From Didymella arachidicola (lineage: Eukaryota > Ascomycota > Dothideomycetes > Pleosporales > Didymellaceae): a DNA stretch of 64,000 bases. Of this stretch, positions 9,347-18,931 are shown piece by piece; positions within the stretch are counted from its first letter, which is position 1, and each line of letters opens with the position of its first letter. The DNA lies in the NCBI GenBank assembly GCA_016630955.3, contig CM049992.1:1488001-1552000 (forward strand), written 5' to 3'. Below the pieces are notes generated by a model. It was not told the DNA's origin. It searched no databases and saw nothing but the letters and a program-made list of their open reading frames with translations. Both the position numbers and the translations under genes were made by a program.

Positions 9347-10900
9347 ATGCATCGAGCACTACTATTACCAGAGATCGTACAGGCCATTGTTAGAGCAGGC
9401 AAAATCGAACCCGGTCTACTCTACGGCTGCCTGTTCGTCAACAAAATTTTCTTTCATGAAGCCTGCCGAATCTTGTGGAAAGGTTGCTATGGCGGTTTTG
9501 ATGTTGGGCATGTGTCGCCTTCAGTTGGCGATCTTGGGCGGATGGTGGTGAATGCTGAGATTGGTCGCGACCGCGCACAGATCTACGCGAACCATATTCG
9601 TGTGCTCGTATTTCGGGATGTCACATTCCTGGGAACGGGCGTGAGCGAAGATGGGCGACCTGGGGATCATTTCGGAGAAGATGCGCAGTGGCACCAACAA
9701 CTCTATCAACTCGAGTTTCCCAGACTTGAAGATCTCAACATTGGGAAAACAAGATCGGCTCAGGAGCTCAACACAGAGACTGCTATCCTCCACTACGTCC
9801 ACTCTGGACTCAAAGACCTCCGTGTAGACGCATGCGCTCCTCCTTCAGATCATTTTCTCGACGAAGTCAGTCGTCTGTGTCCTTGCTTACAACAACTTGA
9901 CATGGACTTTCAGAATGCGACGATCTCGAAAGACGGCCTCGCTCGCTTCTTGAATCAGATGCATCATTTGCAAGGTATTCACATAGCTGCGCTGGACAAG
10001 AGTTGGTCGGATGCAGCGTTTGCCGCTCTAGCCAAATGCGCGCGACTTGAGCTTCTGCATGTGCCGTCAATATACGATACTTGGTTCGACGAGATCGATC
10101 ATTCCCAATCATTTTTGGGGCTGAAGCAACTGTATACGCTCAACACGACCGGCAAAGCCTTGCTTCGTTTGCTCCCCATCAGCCCCGGCCTTGAGGTAAT
10201 TCATCTTTACAACGACAACCTCCAGAGCCTAGAAGATGTCCTATCAGCAGCCTCCAATTTCTCCTTGCTCAAGATTTTCATGTATCAGCCAAACTCCAGT
10301 GCAGCTGTTTCAGGACGGGATCTGATGATGTTGGCTTGCGGATGTCCCAACCTCACCACTTTGGCCATTGGGCAATCCAACACTTGCTCCTCTGGTGTTG
10401 GCGATGGCACCCCGTTGAAACCTCTACTTATCGACGTCGACGATGAGGTAATTTACTTCACGGCTCAGAGCTTATCGTCACTGAAACATCTTCAATTGGT
10501 CGGCAGATACGAGCCATATCCAAGCCTGAACGGAGTCATTTCAGCCTTTAGTCAGCATTGCCCTTTGCTGGAGACCCTTGAGATTTCATGTGGGTCTGAC
10601 TGGCATACTTTTGGCAAGGTCAGCTCGCAGCGGTGGTCATTCACCCACCTCAGGACACTCATCCTCACTCCCTCGTTGCACATGGACGAGGCTCTTTCAG
10701 TTATAGAATTCCATGCTCTACTCCAACATTTCAAGTCCGCGGCTCGCGTATGGTTTCCCGAGATGGAGTGCTTCAATATCCTCGATGCCGACGACCGCGA
10801 ACAGGAATTCAATGACTTCATGTATGAGGCTGCGTGCGAACGAGACAACGGCAGTGATGAGGAAAAGACATGTGATGAAAATAGTCACGAAGCAGAATAG
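9347..10900 (+). CDS. F-box/LRR-like protein, tandem paralogue 2
   Basis: A single-exon 517-aa protein homologous along its length to the product of 7419-8885. It begins MHRALLLPEIVQAIV, has the same CLFVNKIFFHEACRILW block, and ends in an acidic tail (DNGSDEEKTCDENSHEAE) absent from the first copy. Leucine-rich stretches such as LRTLILTPSLHMDEAL continue through the body. The first true ATG is at 9347; the three codons before it, back to 9338, begin with TTG. The sequences have diverged strongly, so the duplication is old or the copies evolve fast. An SCF adaptor role is inferred only. Confidence 0.75.
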   Translation: MHRALLLPEIVQAIVRAGKIEPGLLYGCLFVNKIFFHEACRILWKGCYGGFDVGHVSPSVGDLGRMVVNAEIGRDRAQIYANHIRVLVFRDVTFLGTGVSEDGRPGDHFGEDAQWHQQLYQLEFPRLEDLNIGKTRSAQELNTETAILHYVHSGLKDLRVDACAPPSDHFLDEVSRLCPCLQQLDMDFQNATISKDGLARFLNQMHHLQGIHIAALDKSWSDAAFAALAKCARLELLHVPSIYDTWFDEIDHSQSFLGLKQLYTLNTTGKALLRLLPISPGLEVIHLYNDNLQSLEDVLSAASNFSLLKIFMYQPNSSAAVSGRDLMMLACGCPNLTTLAIGQSNTCSSGVGDGTPLKPLLIDVDDEVIYFTAQSLSSLKHLQLVGRYEPYPSLNGVISAFSQHCPLLETLEISCGSDWHTFGKVSSQRWSFTHLRTLILTPSLHMDEALSVIEFHALLQHFKSAARVWFPEMECFNILDADDREQEFNDFMYEAACERDNGSDEEKTCDENSHEAE

Positions 10901-12248
10901 CGTCGTCAATGCGTTCGTTGTGCGCATCGCAATCGAAGCACACCGACTGCGTATTCCACCGAAGTTTGAATGCGAAAAGGGCTTGGCTATGAACAACTGA
11001 CGAATAGTCGACGCAGTAGTCTTCTTAAAATCCGGCAACTGTTTCATATCTTCGAGACATGTGTACCTGTTAAGCGCAAAGAGGCCGCGATTCCGAACAC
11101 CCATCCGGAGTGCCTGATTGTTCCAGCAGCTTGAGATACAGACACTGTGTACATTGCAGAGCCCTACAGCCTCTATACCTCGACGTTCTGGGATCAAGGC
11201 TCATGGCAAGATTGTGCAGACACTTGCTTGTATCTAGGCGCTCGGTGGCTTCTTTAGGCTGGTCTGTGGCGCCTTCTCGACCCACACGTGGGTTGGGTAC
11301 CTCAGATCACCGGAACGGCCCTCCAGAGGTCAAACTCAAGCTTCGCTATATTTGGACAAGCTTCTAGCGCAACAGCTTACAGCATCCAATCGGGCGTGCA
11401 TTGGTGTAGATCAAGCCTAGGAATACTTCGAGTTTTTGGCAGTGTTCGAAAACGGAAGTCCACGAACAGACTATCGAAAAACAAACGCGTGCGGCCTACG
11501 GCGTCACCAGTAATCACAGGACAGCTAGGACCAACTTACACCAAATCATGGTTTCAATTGCTGGGCAAGTACAACACAAAGATTTTACCGAAGGAAGCTT
11601 CGTCTCTTTAAGTCTCAAAGACTTCGTGATGCTGTTCTCCCTACTTTGGCCGGATCCACTCAACACTTTCAGAATCCGGAGTATGCGAGCACTAGTATTC
11701 CTAGCTTAGCCCCCACGTACGCCATCTCAGCCTCAAATGCAGCAACATCATGTTCGATCATATTCACATCCAACCAGGACATCCAATATAGCCACGTGAA
11801 CGCACGCGAGAGGGCATTTCATATCCCAGCACTGACACGATGTACATGCTACTCTATAGGCGCTTATCCTCGCTCATCGTTCCGTCTGCACTATGATATC
11901 TAGATCGACAAGTGCAGCTGTGAACGAGGCTTGCATGGCGTTTTTGCAACCCACTTCAGGATGCTGACGACAAATTGGGTACGAGCACGCAAGCACGTCG
12001 AGGATGAGGCGGTGATCTGGATGCGCTTCGAAGGCCTTGATCAACCTCCTCCCATTGGCGTCACAGCAATTGAAAATGCGGGAGGCTAGGGGATATCTAT
12101 GGTAAGGAGTTTGCCATCGTGCTATAAGTACCCATACAGTTCCCATGTCAAGACTTTCATCGCACCCTTCAGTTTACATTGGTCGTTGACATCACTGTCA
12201 CCTCTCCCGTCGCCGCAAGTCCATCTCATACTAGCACATCTAGTCAAA
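10901..12248. other. Gene-poor interval
   Basis: About 1.35 kb without a convincing gene. A 90-codon minus-strand frame at 11874-12146 has somewhat protein-like composition but no domain. The final 100 bp are rich in CT and AC and should carry the promoter and leader of the gene at 12249. Confidence 0.35.
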
Positions 12249-12812
12249 ATGCGGTTCTCCATCATCGCCGTTCCCGTCATCGTGGGTCTCGCTACCGCGC
12301 AGAGTCCGTGAGTGCCAAACAAGTACTGCATTGACACCAGCACTCTAACACACATCAGCGCATCTGCTGTCTCCAGCGCCCTCGCCTCCGCAGCTGTCAG
12401 CGCGGCCGCATCTCAGATCTCTAGTGCTCAATACGCAGCCTCCAGCATTCTAGCCTCCGCCTCATCTCGTGCTGCCTCAGCTGTATCTGCTGCCTCATCG
12501 GTTCGCTCCAGTGCCGCATCAGCTGCGTCTTCACATGCTGCCAGCGCATCTAGCTATGTTGCCTCTGTCGCCTCCTCTGCTGCTTCCCGTGCTAGCGGAG
12601 CAGCCTCGTCGGCCGCAAGCAACGCTTCAAGTGCTGCGTCGCGCGCTACTAGCGTTGCTGGTGGAGCGACTGGTACAGGTGCTTCTGCAAGCCGCTCTGC
12701 GAGCCGCACCAGCAGCAGTGTTGCGCAGTTCACTGGTGCTGCCGTGCCTATTGCCGCTGAGGGGTATATTGGTGTTGTTGCTGCTGTGATTGGTGCGGCT
12801 GCGCTCTTGTAG
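12249..12812 (+). CDS. Small Ala/Ser-rich secreted, GPI-like protein
   Basis: Two exons, 12249-12307 and 12359-12812, separated by a 51-nt intron (donor GTGAGT, acceptor CATCAG), encode 170 aa. Residues 1-18 (MRFSIIAVPVIVGLATAQ) form a signal peptide whose coding is interrupted by the intron just after it. The body is almost entirely Ala and Ser with regular AASxAS-type repeats. The C terminus (GYIGVVAAVIGAAALL) is a hydrophobic tail without charged residues after it, as in GPI-anchor signals. A wall-anchored, probably O-mannosylated surface protein is the likeliest reading. No catalytic motif is present. Confidence 0.8.
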
Positions 12813-12930
12813 ATGTACAGTACTGTTTAGGGGTAGTCGGTGTAAGAATCTCGCTGTCAAGACGAATGGAAGATAATACCGAATGTCTTGTGCCTGGTAG
12901 CTGTATACAGTAAAATCATGTCCACTGTCT

Positions 12931-13434
12931 TCAAACCTTCAAACTCCCCTGATACACGCCACTATACCCCTCCACGTCCTCGCTCATCTGATGAAACACC
13001 ATCTGAGCAAGCTTTGCATCCTTCATCAGCCTCAGTCCATGAGGGTTGACAACCTGCAGCATGGTACCGACAACACCTGTGTACCCACTATCTACCACCC
13101 TAGCCTGAACAACAGCTCCACTCCTCCACAGCGAGCTCCTGGCGAAGATTTGCCTCATGGTATCGAGAGGCATGTCGACGGTCTCGTTAAATTCAACGAG
13201 GTACGGCCCAGTCAAAAGATCCCAGAACGAGCCGGACTCGTTACGTTGAAAGTGGATAGAGAATGTGTCTGCGCTCTTGCGATTCGTCTTTTCAGAATCA
13301 ATAGTTTCTGGTGAGTTCCATCGCATGACGCGTTTCAAGCTCAGGTCAACGCCACAAGGCTGGGTTTGGGATGTAGCTGAAAGGAGATTGGTGGCTATTC
13401 TGCGCGATACAGCGGTGCGGCCAGGAAGAATCAT
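12931..13434 (-). CDS. dUTPase/dCTP-deaminase-fold protein
   Basis: A 167-aa protein of the dUTP diphosphatase / dCTP deaminase (DCD) superfamily. Recognisable blocks are TQPCGVDLSLKRV near the N terminus, FARSSLWRSGAVVQARVVDS in the middle, DSGYTGVVG, and a C-terminal YSGVYQGSLKV. The family removes dUTP or makes it from dCTP. Which reaction this protein performs, if any, cannot be read by eye. The ATG at 13434 (MILPGRTAVSRR) matches the usual start of the family; the frame runs on upstream into the transposon, so longer starts are artefacts. A transposon end lies only 19 bp upstream of the start codon, so native promoter and leader sequence are displaced by about 1.8 kb. Confidence 0.8.
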   Translation of the reverse strand: MILPGRTAVSRRIATNLLSATSQTQPCGVDLSLKRVMRWNSPETIDSEKTNRKSADTFSIHFQRNESGSFWDLLTGPYLVEFNETVDMPLDTMRQIFARSSLWRSGAVVQARVVDSGYTGVVGTMLQVVNPHGLRLMKDAKLAQMVFHQMSEDVEGYSGVYQGSLKV

Positions 13435-13453
13435 TGTGTATGATAGATCAGTA

Positions 13454-13493
13454 ACGTGTTTTACAAGCGAGTCGGCCACCCCACCAACTTTAA
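13454..13493 (+). repeat. Left terminal inverted repeat, 40 bp
   Basis: Starts ACGTGTTTTACAAGCGAGTC directly after the TA target duplication. The reverse complement of the right repeat, minus its 17-bp duplication, is identical. Confidence 0.92.
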
Positions 13494-13557
13494 GCACCTC
13501 TATAGGCTTACAACTCAACAACGCAATAGTATAATATATAGAGATTTACAGAGGAGA

Positions 13558-15210
13558 TTATGTAGTAGCTACAGCTTCTTTTTTGCATGTACGTGAGTTG
13601 TGCCCAGTCTCCCTACACGTCTTACAGCGCGCTAGAGCCTGGCGGCTAAGGCCTGATCGCTCTCCTCCCTGACGCTCCTCACGGGCAAGCTGCTGATCAG
13701 CCTCACGTTGAGCAAGTATATCCTCTCCAGCCCCCTTTGTTAACACACCTCGCTTCTGTATACGCTTTTTCTTGCGCTCCTTACGCTTTGACGCTGCTTC
13801 GTTGGCTCTCTCAAGGCTGGTGATCCGATCGCGCATCAGCTCAGCTGAGAGCATCATCACCTCAGCCTCCTTCTTGAGCTGGTTAATTGCCTCAATAATC
13901 GAAGCTGGTGATGAGCTCTTGTGCTGTCGCACGCGATTGCGTATCAACGTTGATTGAGCCTCAAGCTCACGTACATTGCTCGGCGTACGAGCCTCCCAGA
14001 GAGCCTCCGTGAGAGCAGCTGGTGGAGTAGGTGTACGTAGCTGTACGTCTAGCTTTGAGAGGACAGCCTCTGGCTGATAAGGTACTAGATCTGCTCCCCG
14101 GAAGGCCGAGCAGATATTGACTGGCGTAAACGATCAATTAAAGGCTGCCTTAAACGCAGGCAGAAACTCAAGCTTGGTGATGTGGTTGATGTGGTTGTGC
14201 ATCAGGCTCTCTACCTCACGACTGTAAGCACGCTTCAACGGGGAGAAGCAGCCAACGTCAAGAGGCTGGAGTAGGTGAGAGGAGTGAGGAGGCATACAGA
14301 GCGTGTAGATGTTGTAATCCTTACAGAGGTCCTGGAATTCAAGAGATTGGTGACTCTCGTGGCCGTCAAGGATGAGTAGGCGACGCGCTCCTACTGTACG
14401 AGCCTTAGTGTGAGCATTAAAGTGCTTCAGCCACTCTACCCCAAGCTCGTTATTTGTCGAGCCATTGTCGCTTACTGCGATTGCCCAGTCGCGTGGGATC
14501 TCTGCCTCCTCGTACCAGGCAGAGAGGTGGTACTTGCCAGCAAAGATAAGGAATGGTGGGACTGACCAGCCAGCAGCGTTGATCGCAGCAATCACTGTCG
14601 CCCACTCACGATCACCTGGCTGGACAGTCTTTGGCCTGCCTTTCCTCTCTGCTCCTGTCACAACAAGCTGCGTTGTAATCTTGCCCATCATAAAGCCAGC
14701 CTCGTCAAAGTTGTAGACGTCATCATCACAGATGCCGTACCTGGCCTTTGTCTGCTCTACCAGCTCAAACCAGCGGCTGATTAACACAGGATCCTCACAG
14801 AGAGCTCTCTGCCTGTCGTACGCTCGATTGAAACGCGTTGTAAGACTATCTGTACGCTTAACAAAGTTGCGCGGCCAGTGGACGCCAACCTGATTAGCAC
14901 CGCGTGCAGCCAGCAGTCTATTAGCCATATCACGTATAGCTGCGTACATAGGCGCAAAGCCACGTGAATCTAGCTCAATTATGTAGCTAGTAATTACCTC
15001 CTCTTCTATTGTAGTAAGCTTCTTTGAGTTGGGCTGGCAATCGCGTCGGGCAAGCTTTCCAGCGCGTCGATCGTTTAGCGTTGACTTTGGGACTCCGTAC
15101 GTAGAGGCAGCGCGTCTAGAGCTTTGCGACTGCTGGCTATTAATAGCTACAGATGCAAGAACAATATCAGATTCATTGTAAGATAGTTGAGCACTTGGTG
15201 GTGGAGCCAT
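13558..15210 (-). pseudogene. Pogo-family transposase broken by one TGA
   Basis: One reading frame of 550 codons from the ATG at 15210 to the stop at 13558, interrupted only by a TGA at 14134-14136 (codon 359). The N-terminal part has a helix-turn-helix (AASTYGVPKSTLNDRRAGK) and a DDE_1 domain with Asp169 (YNFDEAGFMMG), Asp282 (LLILDGHESH) and Asp318 (LLQPLDVGCFSPL), the last two separated by 35 residues. After the stop the same frame runs on through a basic/coiled region to a CCHC zinc knuckle (CKTCRETGHNSRTC) near the C terminus. All catalytic residues lie before the stop, so a truncated protein is possible. Loss of function is inferred. Confidence 0.88.
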
Positions 15211-15234
15211 AGTGATTAGAAGTAGGTGTATTGA

Positions 15235-15291
15235 TTAAAGTTGGTGGGGTGGCCGACTCGCTTGTATGGCCGACTCGCTTGTAAAACACGT
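15235..15291 (-). repeat. Right terminal inverted repeat with 17-bp duplication
   Basis: The same repeat as at the left end, but with the unit TGGCCGACTCGCTTGTA present twice in tandem (15250-15283). The outer tip is intact and is followed by TA at 15292-15293. The duplication probably arose by slippage after insertion, or may be inherited from the source copy. Confidence 0.9.
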
Positions 15292-15500
15292 TAGCCCAAA
15301 CGAAAATGGAACTGTGGAAAACTGCTCATGTTCTTCGCAATTTTATTCTGGTGGAATAATTGGGGAGGCTGGGAGATGAAGACACGGACTAGGGCTCAAG
15401 AGTAGAGACACCTCCAGGTCGCGCTGGTGGTCATTTGCCTTGACAAAATTACTTATGAGTTTTCAGAACTTCAAAATGATTAATTTACATGCCTACGGAT

Positions 15501-16896
15501 CTACGACTGACCACCCTTGGCGCCGTTGGTCGTGCAGTTCACTTGGCTCTCGATTCCAGAAATGCTGCCGCAGCTGTACAGATCTGTGCCCGAAGGCGAC
15601 TTGACATCGATGTTGGAGATACTGATGTTCTTGCACACTGTTGGGCTTGAGCACTGCAAGTACCCGATAAGCGGGTCGTACTTCTTGCTCGTGGTGCCCT
15701 TGAAGTTCTTGATTGTGACGTCTTCGATTGTCAGCTTAGACGGGAATTGGTTGCACAAGGTGATGTTCTTCTGTCCATAGCACTGGGTGATCTCGATAGC
15801 ATAGTCGACGTTTGAGACCGTCATTCCGTCGTAGGTGATATTCTTGACCTCGCCGGATCCACCGCCACCCTGCAGATCGCCTGAGAGGGCAGACGCAGAG
15901 CCCGGCCACACCTTGATGCGTGCGCCGTCCGAGGCGTTGGACATGGAAACATTGGCGACGTAGATGTTCTCGACAATGTCAACCTCGTTAGCGTACTGAC
16001 CAAGGGAGCCAACGGAGATACCGTGCGAGCCGTTGCAGGTGAGGTTCTGCACGACGATGTCAGTCGAGTTGGGCTTGAAGGAGACGCAGTCGTCGCCATT
16101 GTCGATGTGCGAGTTCTGGATCACGATGTTGCTGCTCCGGTACGTATCCCAGCCGTCAGTATTCTTGGCCGGGTTCGAGGACGTGCTGCCACCGAAAATG
16201 TCGATGTTGGAGAAGACGACATCTGTGGAGTTGGCAACAAAGTTGTACCACTGGGGGCTGTAGCGGAAGTTAAGGTCCTCGATAGTGGCCCCCTTCAGGC
16301 CAATGGCGCCGAAGAGGACTGGACGGAGGATGTAAATGTCCTTGGCGTAGAGATCATACCAGACCTGACCGTTGCCGTCAAGAGTTCCGCCACCATACAC
16401 ATTGACATCTTCGCCACCAAGCTGGAAGAAAGTGGTAGCATTCTGGTAGGTCTGGTAGAAAGCGTTCTTCTGCCAGTAGTCGGTGTCGTTGGTGAACTTG
16501 ATCGTTCCTTGGATGTCTAAAAGAAATCGATCAGCATTGTGACAATGCCCGTTCAAAATTTCGGGGCTTACCGAGATCAATGTGCTGAAGGAAGGTTAGG
16601 TCGAGTGCAGTGCCAATAATGTAGTTCTTGTCCTTCGGGAAAATAACATGACCACCGTTGTTGCAGCTCTTGATAGCGCTTAGGATGTTCTTAGAGTCAT
16701 CCGTTCCATTGCCATTGGCCTTGACTGTGCAGAACCTCTTGCGCGCAGGCGAAGCTGGGAACGGCTTGCCCGGGTGGTAAGGAGCAATGGGATGGTTCGG
16801 TCGCTTAGAAGGAGTGACCTTTGAGTCGCGCTCCTCGACGGGAGAAGCAAGCGCTGCAGATGCAAACGCGAATGTGAGGAGCTCAGATACACGCAT
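15501..16896 (-). CDS. GH28 exo-polygalacturonase-like enzyme
   Basis: Exons 16572-16896 and 15501-16516, joined across a 55-nt intron (GTAAGC...TTTTAG), give 446 aa. A signal peptide (MRVSELLTFAFASAALAS) precedes a right-handed beta-helix domain of glycoside hydrolase family 28, which cleaves alpha-1,4 bonds of polygalacturonic acid in pectin. All four family motifs are visible: NTDGWD (Asp229), DNGDDC (Asp250, Asp251), GSHGISVGS (His273) and ARIKVW (Arg308, Lys310). The block YSPQWYNFVANSTDV and the length are more like fungal exo-acting enzymes than endo-enzymes, although that subdivision is an inference. Many Asn-x-Ser/Thr sites suggest heavy N-glycosylation. The protein is presumably secreted. 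Confidence 0.93.
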
Positions 16897-17551
16897 TGTG
16901 ACGGGTGTGCTGTGATGTCCGGGTGGGTGGAATCGAGGGAGCCGGTACCTTTTTAATCGTGCTATCGGCCCTGCTTAATATACTCAGAATGAGCATCATT
17001 TCGCCGCAACCTTCGCCCTACCATGTTTCGAGCGGGAGATGAGGGCGGAGAAACTCTCCTCACAATGCGGTTCCATGTGCTGGGATTCGTAGCGGGGAGC
17101 GTGGCTAGTGGGTGGCGCTAGCCCACAAAGCTTAGCAAAGTGCAAGCACGCTCGGCACTTGGCATTCTGATTTGTGGAAATAATCAATCCCAGACATGTC
17201 AATCTCCCCGACATCCACACCAAGCCGGCAGCTCGGACATGATCCTGGGGTATACCATAGTAACGCCGCGTTATCGTTCCTCGGCTGGACCCCTCGTTGT
17301 ACAAGAGGGGCCCTTGAATGAATGAGAATACGAGGTGGTGCACAGACGTTTCTCGAGGTTTCTGAATGGCCAGTACCTACATTAAAACGGCCTTAATTGG
17401 TTGTTCTGCGATCGACATTGGCCCTTGTTTTCTTGTCCATTCATGGGCCCCTATTGTAACGGATATGCCCCTCAAGTCGCGCACGCTGACGACGATGCTC
17501 TTGCGAATGCGCTCGCCGAAATCCTCCAATCCGAGCAGTCGCGGGCAGTTA
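16897..17551. other. Interval between polygalacturonase and MITE
   Basis: Holds the polygalacturonase promoter. No further gene or clear repeat is seen before the foldback element. Confidence 0.35.
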
Positions 17552-17810
17552 CGAAGAAGCTCGTTTTTTTTTTGAACGATCACTTGCAGGAACACCACAA
17601 CGCACCTTCTGCTTGTGTTTGCATCTATGCAACACAACAACATAATAAATTATTAGAAGCTATATAGAAAAGTAGAGAAGATAAATCTCTACCTATCTAG
17701 ATACTTTACTAATTATATTATATTATTACGTTAGTATTATAGCGCATGCAAAAGAGGGGGTCTTGTTAGTGTTTCTGCGAGTGATCGCTCAAAAAAAACG
17801 AGCTTCTTGG
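17552..17810. mobile_element. MITE-like foldback element with TA duplication
   Basis: A 259-bp non-coding element. Its left end (CGAAGAAGCTCG, ten T, then GAACGATCACTTGCAG) is matched by the reverse complement of its right end (CCAAGAAGCTCG, eight T, then GAGCGATCACTCGCAG), giving imperfect inverted repeats of about 45 bp. Both ends are directly bordered by TA (17550-17551 and 17811-17812). The interior around 17640-17740 is very AT-rich. Size, ends and TA target fit a miniature inverted-repeat element of the Tc1/mariner superfamily. Its ends differ from those of the two full-length elements in this window, so neither is its obvious parent. Confidence 0.72.
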
Positions 17811-18931
17811 TAAAGGTCGCGGAAGGACTCGGTTAAATTACACGTACAGGTCGACAACTACCAGCACAGGGAGCCGGCAAAGGACAATCGCACTTAGCTG
17901 CGCGCGGTCTTCTAGGTGATAATTATCTGTACTGTCATCTCGCGTGTCTGCGTCGCACCTTGCTGACTTGATGCTCAAACCCAGCCTAAAGACGAGCCGC
18001 ATCCTGCGACCTGAGCAAGAAGAGGCAAGCATCAGCGCTGTGTTCGATTAGAAAATGCACCAACAAGTTCGCAGTCGCCAATCGCCATCACGCATATACA
18101 CAGTACAAGCACATGCAGGCGTGATAGAACAACACTGTACTACTTGAAACTTTGCATGATCGACCGTAGGGACCGCATGAGGTAGCAATCTCGGGCCGAT
18201 GTCAGATGGCTGTGATATGACGGACAGGGCACGGCGCCTTACATACGAAACATCGTGCCAGGGCTTGACAGAAGTGGATGCACCGACAACCAGGACCCTG
18301 GAATAGCTACCGATCCTAGCACATTTCATAGTCAACGGTCACCCGAGCAACGCAATCACCGGTAAGGGCGACGTTTCGATTCAACCGTTGTCGAGAGCTA
18401 CGTTGAGCGCCGGGTTCCCTCCCCACATCAGTTATCGAAGTTTCTCGCGTTGCACCACAGATTGGGCAGTGTTCATCGTCGACTAACCACTGCAGGCGTG
18501 CGACGACAACAACAAAGCGACAGCCGGTCAACGTCTGCCCTCATGCCGCGAAATTTTTTCCCACGTTCCTTTCGAGATCACTCAGAAAGCCATGACATTT
18601 CTAGCCAGTCATTTACACACGCCGACTCGAGAACTCGAATCAAAACGCCAGGACGGAGCAATGTAAATCATCATTAGTGAGATCTTCTCAGGTCCCGCGC
18701 GAACCCGATGCGCCCCTGGGAAAATGATTAGTGAACATACCCTGGGTCGATCATCTCAGCAAAAAGAAAGTTCCAGCCTAAAGCGTACTGTACCCGCGTG
18801 CATACCGCTATCGAGCAAAAACTTCGCCTCTGAAGCGAGCACAACAGCCTGGATCGCGCATACAGAAGTGCCCTGCTTCGCTAACGGGGATGAAGAGCAG
18901 TATCCCGACCCACGTTGAGCAATTATTGCTT
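17811..18931. other. Gene-free interval
   Basis: About 1.1 kb in which only short unsupported frames occur on both strands. Nothing recognisable is seen. Confidence 0.35.

Larger units (their letters stand above)
13454..15291 (-). mobile_element. Pogo-type transposon with nonsense codon
   Basis: An 1838-bp element flanked by TA (13452-13453 and 15292-15293) with terminal inverted repeats at 13454-13493 (40 bp) and 15235-15291 (57 bp). The two repeats match exactly except that the right one carries an extra tandem 17-bp unit (15250-15266 and 15267-15283). It encodes a transposase of the same broad family as the element at 3742-5841, but with unrelated terminal repeats, so it is a separate transposon family. 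One in-frame TGA interrupts the transposase. It is inserted in the 5' region of the DCD-fold gene. Confidence 0.92.

Noticed and set aside
11874..12146. A 90-codon minus-strand frame with fairly natural composition
   Set aside because: No domain, no splice partner, and its upstream side runs into the promoter of the divergent gene at 12249.
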